Positions 7,733 through 16,622 of a stretch of DNA of 64,000 nt are shown piece after piece; the first letter of the stretch is position 1, and each line of letters begins with the position of its first letter. Under the pieces are notes generated by a model, which had not been told where the DNA came from, ran no database searches, and saw only the letters and a program-made list of their open reading frames with translations. The position numbers and the translations under genes were made by a program. Where the stretch lies: contig CAYFSP010000003.1 in NCBI GenBank assembly GCA_964345925.1, positions 1-64,000 of the forward strand. The letters run 5' to 3'. Source of the stretch: Miniphocaeibacter sp964345925. GTDB taxonomy: Bacteria > Bacillota > Clostridia > Tissierellales > Peptoniphilaceae.

Positions 7733-8697
7733 TTTTTATTAACCTCTACATCTTCCAACCTCTTCAATGCTTGTTCAAGAATTTCCTTTGGAAAATTATT
7801 TTTAGTAGAAATTTCTTTTAATATTTCAACAATATTATAATTTTCAAGGTTGGCATTTTCTCTAACCAATAGTTTAAATTCTTCTAATGCTTCCGACCTT
7901 AACTTTTCAGATTTATCATTTTGATTTAATACTAAATTTCCTTCTAGTGCGGTTTTTAAAACCCTTTCTTTTATAGTTATACCATCTTTACCTAAATCTA
8001 TAATTATAACTTCTGGAATTCTATTCATCTCTGGAATACTACTATTTGTTCTAAGTAAACTACCTGGATTTATAAAATACCTATCGTTATATTCCTTTAT
8101 ACCGAAACCGGTATGATAGTGTCCAGATAATACTATATCCGCATCAACATCCTTTACCTCATCTATTAAGGTATGGCTAACTGTATTAATAAAGGGCTTA
8201 TCAAGTAAAAAACTATGGATCATAAATATATGATAATCCATATTATCCAATCTTTTAGGAAAATAGTAGTCCTTGAAGTTTGAATCTATATCATAAATGT
8301 ATGGAGCTCCTGATAATTGAACTACAATATTGGAGCCTTTCAATATAATTGGTTCATCTTTATTTATAAGTGTTATTATATTTAATGTATTTAACAATCC
8401 AATCATAGATCTTTCTACAGTTGATGGATTATGACCGAATATATCATGGTTACCACTTATCATAAATATAGGAACATCATATGATTTTAATATATTTGCA
8501 AATTTACCAACTATTCGTACTGGAACATCAGGTCTGTCAAAAAGATCTCCCCCATGAAGAACATAATCGATTTTTTCGTCTTTGACTATTTCCCTTACCT
8601 CATTGAATTTACATTCAACTGTATTCAGATAATCATCAGTTCTAGAAATTGGATTTGTTGCTTTAATATGTGTATCTGTAAAAAATAATAATTTCAT
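7729..8697 (-). CDS. Mre11/SbcD-like DNA repair exonuclease
   Basis: Calcineurin-type metallophosphoesterase of 322 residues. All five metal-binding motifs of the Mre11/SbcD family are present: FTDTH at residue 6, GGDLFD near 49, SGNHD near 81, an IHS histidine near 160 and SGHYHTG near 190. The C-terminal 70 residues are a helical tail, probably the ATPase-binding region. With the split ATPase encoded downstream it would form an ATP-driven nuclease for DNA double-strand breaks. The gene follows recA by 43 bases across a hairpin and has its own AAGGTG site 5 bases before the ATG. Distance from typical SbcD is clear, so I give no symbol. Confidence 0.88.
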   Translation of the reverse strand: MKLLFFTDTHIKATNPISRTDDYLNTVECKFNEVREIVKDEKIDYVLHGGDLFDRPDVPVRIVGKFANILKSYDVPIFMISGNHDIFGHNPSTVERSMIGLLNTLNIITLINKDEPIILKGSNIVVQLSGAPYIYDIDSNFKDYYFPKRLDNMDYHIFMIHSFLLDKPFINTVSHTLIDEVKDVDADIVLSGHYHTGFGIKEYNDRYFINPGSLLRTNSSIPEMNRIPEVIIIDLGKDGITIKERVLKTALEGNLVLNQNDKSEKLRSEALEEFKLLVRENANLENYNIVEILKEISTKNNFPKEILEQALKRLEDVEVNKK

Positions 8698-8711
8698 ATT
8701 TCACCTTACAG

Positions 8712-8739
8712 GAAAACCTCCTTATATAAGGAGGTTTTC
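8712..8739 (-). terminator. 28-nt perfect palindrome between recA and the Mre11-like gene
   Basis: The 14-nt arms (8712-8725, 8726-8739) pair perfectly, leaving a TATA turn. It begins one base after the recA stop codon. On the minus strand the stem ends in TTTTC but no T-run follows; the T-rich flank lies on the opposite strand. It probably causes partial termination or separates recA from the repair module. The 3' arm contains GGAGG, so it could also affect translation. Confidence 0.6.
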
Positions 8740-8740
8740 T

Positions 8741-9799
8741 TTATTTTTCTATATCTATATTTTCAACTTCTGTATTCTCTTCTTCATTTTCTCCATTAAT
8801 ATTATAATATTTATATATTTTACTTGAAATATCTTCTAATATTTCAGGATTGCTCTCTAAGAAGTCCTTTGCTTTTTCTCTACCTTGACCTAATCTTTCC
8901 TCACCATAGGAATACCAAGCACCAGCCTTGTTTACTATATCTGAGTCAACGGCTAAATCTAAAAGTGCACCTGTTTTAGAGATTCCTGTACCATACATAA
9001 GATCGAACTCTACTTGCTTAAATGGAGGAGCAACCTTATTTTTAACAACCTTAACTCTTGTTCTATTTCCTATTATACTATCACCATCTTTTATAGCCTC
9101 AGCTCTTCTAACCTCTATTCTAACACTAGAATAGAATTTTAAAGCTCTACCGCCAGTAGTGGTTTCGGGATTACCGAACATAACTCCAATTTTTTCTCTT
9201 AATTGGTTTATAAATATAACAATAGTATTTGATTTTGCAATTACTCCAGCTAACTTTCTTAAAGCTTGTGACATTAGTCTAGCTTGTAAACCCATATGGG
9301 AATCACCCATATCACCTTCGATTTCCGCTCTTGGAACTAAAGCGGCAACAGAGTCAACAACTACAATGTCAAGTGCACTACTTCTTACTAAGGATTCTGT
9401 AATCTCCAAAGCTTGCTCTCCCGTATCTGGTTGCGAAATAATAAGTTCGTCTATGTCAACGCCTAGTCTTGAAGCGTATTGTGCATCCAATGCGTGTTCA
9501 GCATCTATAAAAGCAGCTATACCACCTTGTTTCTGAGCTTCGGCAATAACATGTAGAGCTAAAGTAGTTTTACCTGAAGATTCTGGACCATATATCTCAA
9601 TGATTCTTCCCTTAGGTAATCCACCAATTCCCAATGCTATATCCAAATTAATAGCACCAGTGGAAATAGCACCAATATTTTGTTTAGGAGTATCTCCTAA
9701 AAGCATTACGGAACCTTTACCAAATTGTTTTTCAATATTTTTAAATGTATCCTGTAAGGCTTGGTTTTTATTTTTATCGTCTGTAAATTTTAGTGGCAT
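8741..9799 (-). CDS. recA: Recombinase RecA
   Basis: Strand-exchange ATPase for homologous recombination and SOS induction, 352 residues, the usual length. Walker A is GPESSGKTT at 71-79, Walker B lies in LDIVVVDSVAAL near 145, and the conserved core runs through QALRKL and INQLREKIGVMFG. The acidic C-terminal tail is Glu/Asn rich. AAGGAG stands 6 bases before the ATG. It follows pgsA by 10 bases, the usual Gram-positive pgsA-recA order. I found no obvious LexA box in the short gap, so transcription probably comes from upstream. Confidence 0.98.
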   Translation of the reverse strand: MPLKFTDDKNKNQALQDTFKNIEKQFGKGSVMLLGDTPKQNIGAISTGAINLDIALGIGGLPKGRIIEIYGPESSGKTTLALHVIAEAQKQGGIAAFIDAEHALDAQYASRLGVDIDELIISQPDTGEQALEITESLVRSSALDIVVVDSVAALVPRAEIEGDMGDSHMGLQARLMSQALRKLAGVIAKSNTIVIFINQLREKIGVMFGNPETTTGGRALKFYSSVRIEVRRAEAIKDGDSIIGNRTRVKVVKNKVAPPFKQVEFDLMYGTGISKTGALLDLAVDSDIVNKAGAWYSYGEERLGQGREKAKDFLESNPEILEDISSKIYKYYNINGENEEENTEVENIDIEK

Positions 9800-9809
9800 T
9801 TCATTCTCC

Positions 9810-10352
9810 TTAAATATTTTCTAAATCCAGTACATTTATATTTTTTATAAAATAATCTACACCAGATATTAATGTTAATAATACAGAAATATAATAAATT
9901 ATATTCGTCAATATCATAGGTACCCAATTTAATATATTTCCACTAAATAAAATGAGAATTATTGCTATAAATTGTGATACTGTTTTAAATTTACCCCAAA
10001 AGCTTGCTGCAATTGTTACACCGTTAGAAGCTGCAAGAACTCTAAATCCAGTAACTATAAATTCTCTAGCAACTACTATACAAACAGTCCAAGCTTCCAC
10101 TTTACCCATTTGTATAAACATGATGAGTGCAGCTGTAACCAACATCTTATCAGCCAATGGATCTAAGAATTTTCCGAAAGTTGTAACTAGATTTCGACTT
10201 CTTGCCAAATACCCATCAATGAAATCGGTCAAGGAAGCAACTACGAAAATAATTCCAGGTATTACACTTTCCATTTTTAAAACAATTATTAATACTACGA
10301 AAATAGGTATTAATATCAACCTAAACATTGTAAATTTATTTGCTATATTCAT
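9810..10352 (-). CDS. pgsA: CDP-diacylglycerol-glycerol-3-phosphate 3-phosphatidyltransferase
   Basis: Membrane enzyme making phosphatidylglycerophosphate, the first step to phosphatidylglycerol and cardiolipin. 180 residues with about four hydrophobic helices. The CDP-alcohol phosphotransferase signature (DG-x2-AR-x8-G-x3-D-x3-D) is complete in IDGYLARSRNLVTTFGKFLD and the next residues PLADK, about residues 45-70. It lies between ftsK and recA with gaps of 8 and 10 bases. Confidence 0.95.
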   Translation of the reverse strand: MNIANKFTMFRLILIPIFVVLIIVLKMESVIPGIIFVVASLTDFIDGYLARSRNLVTTFGKFLDPLADKMLVTAALIMFIQMGKVEAWTVCIVVAREFIVTGFRVLAASNGVTIAASFWGKFKTVSQFIAIILILFSGNILNWVPMILTNIIYYISVLLTLISGVDYFIKNINVLDLENI

Positions 10353-10360
10353 TTATTCAC

Positions 10361-12601
10361 CTAATCCTTTAAATAATCTTTACCAACAAGTATTTTTCTA
10401 GGTTTACTACCTTCGTATCCACTTACAATACCCATTTCTTCCATTTCATCAATAAGCCTACCAGCTCTTGCATATCCAATTTTCATCTTACGTTGTAATA
10501 GGGAAATAGAAGCTGAATCCTCTAGTAATATTATTTCAACAGCTTGTTTAAATAATTCATCTGTACTATTGATGGTTTCAGATGCTTCTTGCTTTTTATC
10601 TATATCATGTATAATTTCTTCATTATAATCGGTTATATCCTGGCTCTTTAAAAAGGTTACAATATTTTCAACCTCTTTGTCAGAAATAAAAGCACCTTGT
10701 ATTCTAATAGGTTTGGAAACATTAGATGGAAAGAATAACATATCTCCCCTACCCAATAGTTTTTCTGCACCTGCTGAATCCAAAATGGTTCTAGAATCTA
10801 TTTGAGAAGAGACCGCAAAGGATATTCTAGATGGTATATTTGCTTTTATAGTACCTGTTATAACATCAACAGAAGGTCTTTGAGTTGCAACTATTAAATG
10901 TATACCACAAGCTCTTGCCATCTGGGCAAGTCTTGCAATTGCATCCTCCACCTCACCTGCTGCCACCATCATTAAATCAGATAGTTCATCTATTATTATT
11001 ACTATATAAGGTAATTTCTCCAAGCTTTCATCTTTATTCTTTTCATTATATGATTTAATGTCTCGAACGTAATTTTCAGAGAATATCTTATATCTTCGCT
11101 CCATTTCAGTAACTGCCCAGTTTAAGGCAAAACTGGCTTTTTTAGCGTTTGTAACAACGGGAATAGCTAAGTGAGGTATTCCATTATAAACGCTTAATTC
11201 GACTACTTTTGGGTCAATAAGAATCATTTTTACATCACTAGGATTGGCTTTGTATATAATACTCATAATAATGGTGTTAATACATACGGACTTTCCACTA
11301 CCAGTTGCACCAGCAATTAATAAATGTGGCATCTTGTCAATTGTTGTAACTATAGATTTTCCAGATATACTCTTACCTAATGCAATAGGCAGTAGTGAGT
11401 TTATATTTGTGAATTCATTGGAATTTATAATCTCTTTAAAAAACACTGCTTCTTTATTACTATTAGGAACTTCTATGCCAACTACTGATTTTCCAGGTAT
11501 AGGAGCTTCTATTCTAATATCTGATGAAGCCAATGTCATTGCCAAATCATCTGATAGATTGACTATTTTACTTACCTTTACCCCAGGGGCAGGTTGTAGT
11601 TCATAACATGTAACAGTAGGTCCTTTGTTGATTTCCACAACTTTTGATTCAATTCCAAAGCTAGCTAATGTATCTTCAATTCTGTTTGCCTTCTCGAGTA
11701 TATTGCTTTTGCTATCACCTTCAGATGGTTCAGGATCCTTCAATAGTTCCAATGGAGGAAATCTATATGGTATTTCAGGCTTGGCCATTTCAATTTCAAA
11801 GGACTCAACAGATAACTGTTCACCATCTTCCTCAATAAAATCATCAAATTTTTCATTTAATAAATTCTCGTTATAATCATTAATAATGATATCTTCAACT
11901 TCAAATTTCTCATCATCACCAGATTTGATTTCTACAACTTTTTTATTATGTGTATTTATCTTAATATCATTATTTTCCTTTAAAGAAGATTTTTCTTTTT
12001 TAATCCTTCTTTTCTCCTTTAAATCATTATTAAGTTTTTTCATAAAATTAGAGAACTTAACTAAAGCATTGTGAATATCTTCCAATAATTCTTTAAAGGA
12101 TATATTGAAAATATACAATCCAGAAACAAAAATATAAACTATTGTTATAAAATATATACCAAATTTACCTATGGATATAAGTAGAAGATGAGTAATAGCA
12201 GCTCCTAATATTCCAGCACCTAAGTACTTTTCAGAAAGTAATTTGGAATTATTTATTCTTTCACCAATAACTTGACCCGTATTCATATTTAAGTCTATCA
12301 ATATCAATGTGATGATAAAAAATATATACAGGATCAAAAATATCCGAATGGTTTTTTTTTCGATTTTATTTAAAAGGTATAATATTGAATTCAAGACTAT
12401 TAGAACAGGTAGTATATAAGAGCCTAAACCTATTAACTTGAAAAAATTATTCTTTAAAAAATCTCCTAAAAATCCCGTTCCATTTCCTAATATAAATATA
12501 TAGGAAGTTGACAATAGCAAAGTAATTATTATTATTATTTTTTTAAAATTGGAATAATTTCCATTTTTTTTTCTTGATTTTTTTTTCTTTGTTTTTGCCA
12601 T
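10361..12601 (-). CDS. ftsK: DNA translocase FtsK/SpoIIIE
   Basis: Septum-located DNA pump that clears chromosome from the closing division site. 746 residues: a Lys-rich N-terminus, four predicted membrane helices (about 20-170), a charged low-complexity linker (about 180-280), the alpha/beta motor with Walker A GATGSGKS and Walker B in YIVIIIDELSDLMM, and a C-terminal winged-helix gamma domain beginning near SISLLQRKMKIGYARAGRLI. In a bacterium without visible sporulation genes it would serve ordinary cell division. It lies upstream of pgsA, a common firmicute order. Confidence 0.96.
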   Translation of the reverse strand: MAKTKKKKSRKKNGNYSNFKKIIIIITLLLSTSYIFILGNGTGFLGDFLKNNFFKLIGLGSYILPVLIVLNSILYLLNKIEKKTIRIFLILYIFFIITLILIDLNMNTGQVIGERINNSKLLSEKYLGAGILGAAITHLLLISIGKFGIYFITIVYIFVSGLYIFNISFKELLEDIHNALVKFSNFMKKLNNDLKEKRRIKKEKSSLKENNDIKINTHNKKVVEIKSGDDEKFEVEDIIINDYNENLLNEKFDDFIEEDGEQLSVESFEIEMAKPEIPYRFPPLELLKDPEPSEGDSKSNILEKANRIEDTLASFGIESKVVEINKGPTVTCYELQPAPGVKVSKIVNLSDDLAMTLASSDIRIEAPIPGKSVVGIEVPNSNKEAVFFKEIINSNEFTNINSLLPIALGKSISGKSIVTTIDKMPHLLIAGATGSGKSVCINTIIMSIIYKANPSDVKMILIDPKVVELSVYNGIPHLAIPVVTNAKKASFALNWAVTEMERRYKIFSENYVRDIKSYNEKNKDESLEKLPYIVIIIDELSDLMMVAAGEVEDAIARLAQMARACGIHLIVATQRPSVDVITGTIKANIPSRISFAVSSQIDSRTILDSAGAEKLLGRGDMLFFPSNVSKPIRIQGAFISDKEVENIVTFLKSQDITDYNEEIIHDIDKKQEASETINSTDELFKQAVEIILLEDSASISLLQRKMKIGYARAGRLIDEMEEMGIVSGYEGSKPRKILVGKDYLKD

Positions 12602-12636
12602 TTAGTTCTCCTTATTCCATAATAAATTATATCATA

Positions 12637-13068
12637 TTAGTAGCCTGAATGGCCAAATCCACCACTACTTCTTTTTGTGTCATCAAGCTCTTCAACCTCT
12701 ACGAATTCAACTACTTCGTATTTACAAAGAACCATTTGAGCTATTTTATCACCAGATTTAATAGTATATTCTTCATTGGATAAATTTACTAAAAGAACTC
12801 CTAATTCTCCTCTATAATCACTATCTATAGTACCTATGCCATTTATAACTGTAATACCATGTTTTATGGACATACCACTTCTTGCCCTTATTTGCACTTC
12901 ATATCCTTCAGGAATGGAAATTGATAACCCAGTAGGTATTATTTTTCTCTCTAATGGTTTCAATGTAATATCTTCGTCTGTATATGCCATTAAATCCAGT
13001 CCAGAGGAACCTTTAGTAGCATATTTAGGCATTTCGTTATTACTTTTATTTATTATCTCTATCTTCAT
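12637..13068 (-). CDS. dut: Deoxyuridine 5'-triphosphate nucleotidohydrolase
   Basis: dUTPase, which hydrolyses dUTP to dUMP and pyrophosphate to keep uracil out of DNA. 143 residues, homotrimer type. All five motifs are visible: SSGLDLMAY, RARSGMSIKHG, GTIDSDYRGELGV, GDKIAQMVL and the C-terminal P-loop-like RSSGGFGHSGY. The start at 13068 follows GGAGG by 5 bases; an in-frame upstream extension has no ribosome site. A terminator separates it from pnp upstream, so it may have its own promoter or rely on readthrough. Confidence 0.96.
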   Translation of the reverse strand: MKIEIINKSNNEMPKYATKGSSGLDLMAYTDEDITLKPLERKIIPTGLSISIPEGYEVQIRARSGMSIKHGITVINGIGTIDSDYRGELGVLLVNLSNEEYTIKSGDKIAQMVLCKYEVVEFVEVEELDDTKRSSGGFGHSGY

Positions 13069-13086
13069 ATTTCCTCCATAAAAATA

Positions 13087-13106
13087 AAACATAGTTTCCT
13101 ATGTTT
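13087..13106 (-). terminator. Terminator after pnp
   Basis: Eight-bp stem AAACATAG/CTATGTTT closed on the minus strand by a GAAA tetraloop and followed by TTTTATTTTTAT, between the pnp stop and the dut ribosome site. Confidence 0.85.
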
Positions 13107-13117
13107 CATTTAATTTA

Positions 13118-15244
13118 TTATTTTTCTGTTTCGTCAGTTTTATTTTGTTTCTCTTGTTTAATTTCAGGTTTTGGAAGTAATGCTTTTCTTGATAGATTTA
13201 TTCTTCCCTGTCTATCTATTTCAGTTACCTTAACAAGAACTTCATCGCCTATGGATAAAACATCTTCAACCTTATTGATTCTCTCATGAGCAATTTTTGA
13301 TATATGAAGTAATCCTTCTTTACCATTTAGTATATCTACAAAGGCACCAAAATTCATTATTCTTGTTACTTTACCTAAATAAGTAGCTCCCTCTTCAACT
13401 TCAGCGATAATATCTTTTATCATTCCGATGGCTTTTTCTCCACTTTCAGTTGTTTCAGCAGTTATAGTAATATTACCGTCATCTTGAGTATCTATTATAA
13501 CACCAGTTTCTTCAATTATTTTATTAATAACTTTTCCACCAGGTCCAATAACCTCTCTAATTTTTTCAGGATCTATTTTAATAGTCATAAGTCTAGGTGC
13601 ATATTTAGAAAGTTCTTCTGCAGGCTTGTCTATTAGTTGATTCATCTTATCAAGGATAAACAGTCTCGCAACTCTTGCTCTTTCTAAAGCCTCTTCTAAA
13701 ATTTCTCTACTAATACCTTCTATTTTTATATCCATTTGTAAAGCTGTAATACCATCTTTAGTACCAGCAACTTTAAAGTCCATATCTCCAAAATGATCTT
13801 CTAATCCTTGAATATCTGTAAGTATGGATACTTTCTTTCCATCGCTAATAAGTCCCATTGCTATACCAGCAACAGATGCATCTAAAGGTACTCCTGCATC
13901 TAGTAATGCTAATGTAGAGCCACAAACAGATGCCTGAGAACTTGACCCGTTGGATTCTAAAACTTCTGAAACCACTCTAATCGTATACGGGAATTTTTCA
14001 ATAGAAGGTATAACTGGTAGTAATGCTCTTTCAGCTAAAGCTCCATGTCCTATTTCCCTTCTACCAGGTCCTCTCATAGGTCTAGTATCGCCTACACTGT
14101 ATGGTGGGAAATTATATTGATGCATATATCTTTTATTTTCTTCATCTAGTAGACCATCTAATATTTGTACATCTCCAGGGGAACCTAATGTTGCAACGGA
14201 AAGTACTTGAGTTTGTCCTCTAGTAAATAAACCTGAACCATGTGCTCTAGGAAGTACTCCTCTTTCGCAAGTAAGCTTTCTTATTTCATCTAATTTTCTA
14301 TTATCAGGTCTAACTTCATCTTCTATTATTAAACGTCTAACTTCATCTATCTCAATATTTTCCAATACTGACTTTATTTCTTTTTCTCTACCTTCATAAA
14401 TCTCAGAAAAATGTTCTATGGTTTCATTTGCAATATTTAGCATATCATTTTCTCTAGATATTTTATCTGCATTTCTTATTGAAGAGATCAGTTTATCCTG
14501 TGCAAATTCCTTTACATCGGAAACAAGTTTTTCATCTATTTGTGGACTTTCAAATACAATTTTTTCTTTTCCACATTCTTTTTGAATATCTTCAATGAAT
14601 TCACAAATGCCTTTAATAGCATCATGAGCAGCTAAAATTGATTCTAATATATCTTTTTCTGATAGAATATTACAACCAGCTTCCACCATCATAATTGCAT
14701 CCTTAGTACCAGCAACTGTCAATTCCAAGTCGGATTGTTCTCTTTCTTCCTTATTTGGGTTAATAATAATATTTCCATTAACCTTACCAACTGAAACCGA
14801 TCCAGTAGGTCCATTAAATGGTATATCGGAAATTGAAAGAGCTATTGATGAGCCTATCATTGCCAATATATCAGGAGTATAGTCTTGATCAACTGAAAGA
14901 GCAGTTGCAATTATTTGTACATCATTTCTATATCCTTCTGGAAATAGAGGTCTTAATGGTCTATCAATTAAACGAGATGTTAAAACTGCTTTTTCACTTG
15001 CTTTACCTTCACGTTTAATAAACCCTCCTGGTATTTTTCCAACAGAGTATAGCTTTTCTTCAAAGTCACAGCTTAAAGGGAAAAAGTCAATTCCTTCCCT
15101 TGGTTGTTTTGAAGCGGTAGCCGTTACTAGTACAACAGTCTCACCACATTCAATTAAACATGAGCCATTTGCTTGTTTAGCTACTTTACCTATGGTTACT
15201 TTTATTTCTTTACCAAGTAGATCATATTTAAATTCTCTTATCAT
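13118..15244 (-). CDS. pnp: Polyribonucleotide nucleotidyltransferase (PNPase)
   Basis: Phosphorolytic 3'-5' exoribonuclease of 708 residues. Two RNase PH-like domains (about 1-220 and 310-545) flank a helical domain, followed by KH (near IREVIGPGGKVINKIIEETG) and S1 (near GKVTRIMNFGAFVDI) RNA-binding domains and a short Lys/Glu tail. Phosphate-binding and active-site segments such as GSSSQASVCGS and the metal-binding aspartates in MDFKVAGTKDGITALQMD are intact. It follows rpsO across a terminator, the near-universal rpsO-pnp pairing. Confidence 0.98.
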   Translation of the reverse strand: MIREFKYDLLGKEIKVTIGKVAKQANGSCLIECGETVVLVTATASKQPREGIDFFPLSCDFEEKLYSVGKIPGGFIKREGKASEKAVLTSRLIDRPLRPLFPEGYRNDVQIIATALSVDQDYTPDILAMIGSSIALSISDIPFNGPTGSVSVGKVNGNIIINPNKEEREQSDLELTVAGTKDAIMMVEAGCNILSEKDILESILAAHDAIKGICEFIEDIQKECGKEKIVFESPQIDEKLVSDVKEFAQDKLISSIRNADKISRENDMLNIANETIEHFSEIYEGREKEIKSVLENIEIDEVRRLIIEDEVRPDNRKLDEIRKLTCERGVLPRAHGSGLFTRGQTQVLSVATLGSPGDVQILDGLLDEENKRYMHQYNFPPYSVGDTRPMRGPGRREIGHGALAERALLPVIPSIEKFPYTIRVVSEVLESNGSSSQASVCGSTLALLDAGVPLDASVAGIAMGLISDGKKVSILTDIQGLEDHFGDMDFKVAGTKDGITALQMDIKIEGISREILEEALERARVARLFILDKMNQLIDKPAEELSKYAPRLMTIKIDPEKIREVIGPGGKVINKIIEETGVIIDTQDDGNITITAETTESGEKAIGMIKDIIAEVEEGATYLGKVTRIMNFGAFVDILNGKEGLLHISKIAHERINKVEDVLSIGDEVLVKVTEIDRQGRINLSRKALLPKPEIKQEKQNKTDETEK

Positions 15245-15274
15245 GTAAGTCTCCTTTATTTTGTTTCATTCAAA

Positions 15275-15299
15275 AATAAGAGCGTTAGCCGCTCTTATT
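15275..15299 (-). terminator. Terminator between rpsO and pnp
   Basis: Perfect 10-bp stem AATAAGAGCG/CGCTCTTATT with a 5-nt loop and a TTTTT tail on the minus strand. Readthrough or processing here would set the pnp level, as at this junction in other bacteria. Confidence 0.85.
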
Positions 15300-15318
15300 C
15301 AATACAAGATTAATGTAA

Positions 15319-15585
15319 TTAACCTCTAATGTTTAATTTTTTAATTAATTCACGGTATCTTGTAATATCTTTATTTTGTAAATATTTTAGAAGACCTCTT
15401 CTTTGACCTATCATTTTAAATAAACCTCTTCTTGAATGATGATCTTTTTTATGAGTTTTCAAATGCTCAGTTAAGTAGTTTATTCTATGAGTTAGTAAAG
15501 CTACTTGTACTTCCGTTGAGCCAGTGTCTCCTTCTTTTAATTTATACTCGTCAATTATTTTTTTCTTATCTTCTGCTGTATACAT
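15319..15585 (-). CDS. rpsO: 30S ribosomal protein S15
   Basis: Primary 16S rRNA-binding protein of the small-subunit platform. 88 residues, the standard length, with the signature GDTGSTEVQVALLT-RI-LT-HL and the HHSRRGL RNA-binding turn. I chose the ATG at 15585, which follows GGAGG by 6 bases; an upstream in-frame extension of 48 codons has no family match and overlaps ribF. A dedicated promoter (15667-15695) and a strong leader stem-loop (15611-15651) precede it. Confidence 0.98.
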   Translation of the reverse strand: MYTAEDKKKIIDEYKLKEGDTGSTEVQVALLTHRINYLTEHLKTHKKDHHSRRGLFKMIGQRRGLLKYLQNKDITRYRELIKKLNIRG

Positions 15586-15610
15586 TTTTCCCTCCAAAAT
15601 TTTATTCGCC

Positions 15611-15651
15611 ATAACTATTGATTTCGTTGAGGAATCGCAAATCAACGTTAC
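15611..15651 (-). promoter_or_regulatory. Leader stem-loop upstream of rpsO, possible S15 autoregulatory site
   Basis: In the untranslated leader, GTAAC-GTTGATTT pairs with AAATCAAT-A-GTTAT: 13 pairs (two G-U) with one bulged A and a 14-nt loop. A competing CGTTGA/TCAACG pairing is also possible. S15 represses its own mRNA through structured leaders in several bacteria; that this one does so is inference. Confidence 0.45.
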
Positions 15652-15666
15652 AGTACCTACCGACTT

Positions 15667-15695
15667 ATAATAACATAAATAACTATAAATGTAAA
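15667..15695 (-). promoter_or_regulatory. Sigma-A promoter of rpsO
   Basis: Minus-strand TTTACA (15695-15690), 17-base spacer, TATTAT (15672-15667). It overlaps the end of ribF. Confidence 0.7.
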
Positions 15696-16621
15696 TTTTT
15701 TTTATATTCTTTTGCAAATAATACATCATTGTTCATCTGTTCAATTAATTCTATTTTAGAATTGAATCTGTAATTATCTCTAATGAACTCTATAAACTCT
15801 ATTTTGATAATCTCTCCATATATAGAATCTGCAAAATCAAAAATATATGTTTCAATTTTTTTATCATATTCATTAAAGGTAATATTATTTCCAATAAAAC
15901 TTAATGAATCATATTTTTTTTCACTATCTCTACTTATTATAGTGGTTTTAGTATAGTAAACGCCTTCTTTTGGAATGAGATAGTTGAACTTATTTAAAGT
16001 GTTTGCCGTAGGAAATCCAAGCTCTCTACCTCTTTTTTCACCATGAACAACCTCACCTGTTATAGAGTAATTTCGTCCGAGGAAATTATTTGCTTCAACG
16101 ATTAGCCCTTCCTTAATATAACTTCTTATAATAGTACTTTTTACATTTATATTACCATCTTTTACGGTGTTTACTATTGTAAGTGATATATTATACGACT
16201 TACAAAGTTTTTCCAATAATTTTATATCACCAGAAGCATTGATACCAAATCTATAATCGGTTCCAACAACTATTCCTCTACAGTTTAATATATTTATTAA
16301 ATAGTTAAAAAAATCTTCTGGTTTCAAATTTTTGATGCGAGCAAAATCCACTATAAATATATATTCTAAATTTGTATCCTTTAGTAGATTTATCTTATCA
16401 TTGTTACTCGTTAATTTATATAAACCGTTATTTGGTTTTAATATATCCCTTGTATGATCTCTAAATAGAATTATAGATGAGGATATATTTTTACATTTTG
16501 ATTTTTCTAAAACCTTATTTATTAATGTCATATGACCTTTATGGAGTCCATCAAAATTTCCAAGAGCAATGACAGTATCATCTTCTATTTTAAATTCTTT
16601 TGAAGCATCAATAATTTTCAT
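15683..16621 (-). CDS. ribF: Bifunctional riboflavin kinase/FAD synthetase
   Basis: Makes FMN from riboflavin, then FAD from FMN and ATP. 312 residues. The N-terminal nucleotidyltransferase domain (about 1-180) has GNFDGLHKGH near residue 22; the C-terminal flavokinase domain (about 185-305) has GEVVHGEKRGRELGFPTAN. The gene starts one base after truB stops, the common truB-ribF order of nusA-infB operons. No FMN riboswitch is visible. Confidence 0.95.
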   Translation of the reverse strand: MKIIDASKEFKIEDDTVIALGNFDGLHKGHMTLINKVLEKSKCKNISSSIILFRDHTRDILKPNNGLYKLTSNNDKINLLKDTNLEYIFIVDFARIKNLKPEDFFNYLINILNCRGIVVGTDYRFGINASGDIKLLEKLCKSYNISLTIVNTVKDGNINVKSTIIRSYIKEGLIVEANNFLGRNYSITGEVVHGEKRGRELGFPTANTLNKFNYLIPKEGVYYTKTTIISRDSEKKYDSLSFIGNNITFNEYDKKIETYIFDFADSIYGEIIKIEFIEFIRDNYRFNSKIELIEQMNNDVLFAKEYKKNLHL

Positions 16622-16622
16622 T

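Noticed and set aside
9159..9536. A 125-codon plus-strand frame
   Set aside because: Antisense of recA, with composition dictated by recA codons; no ribosome site.
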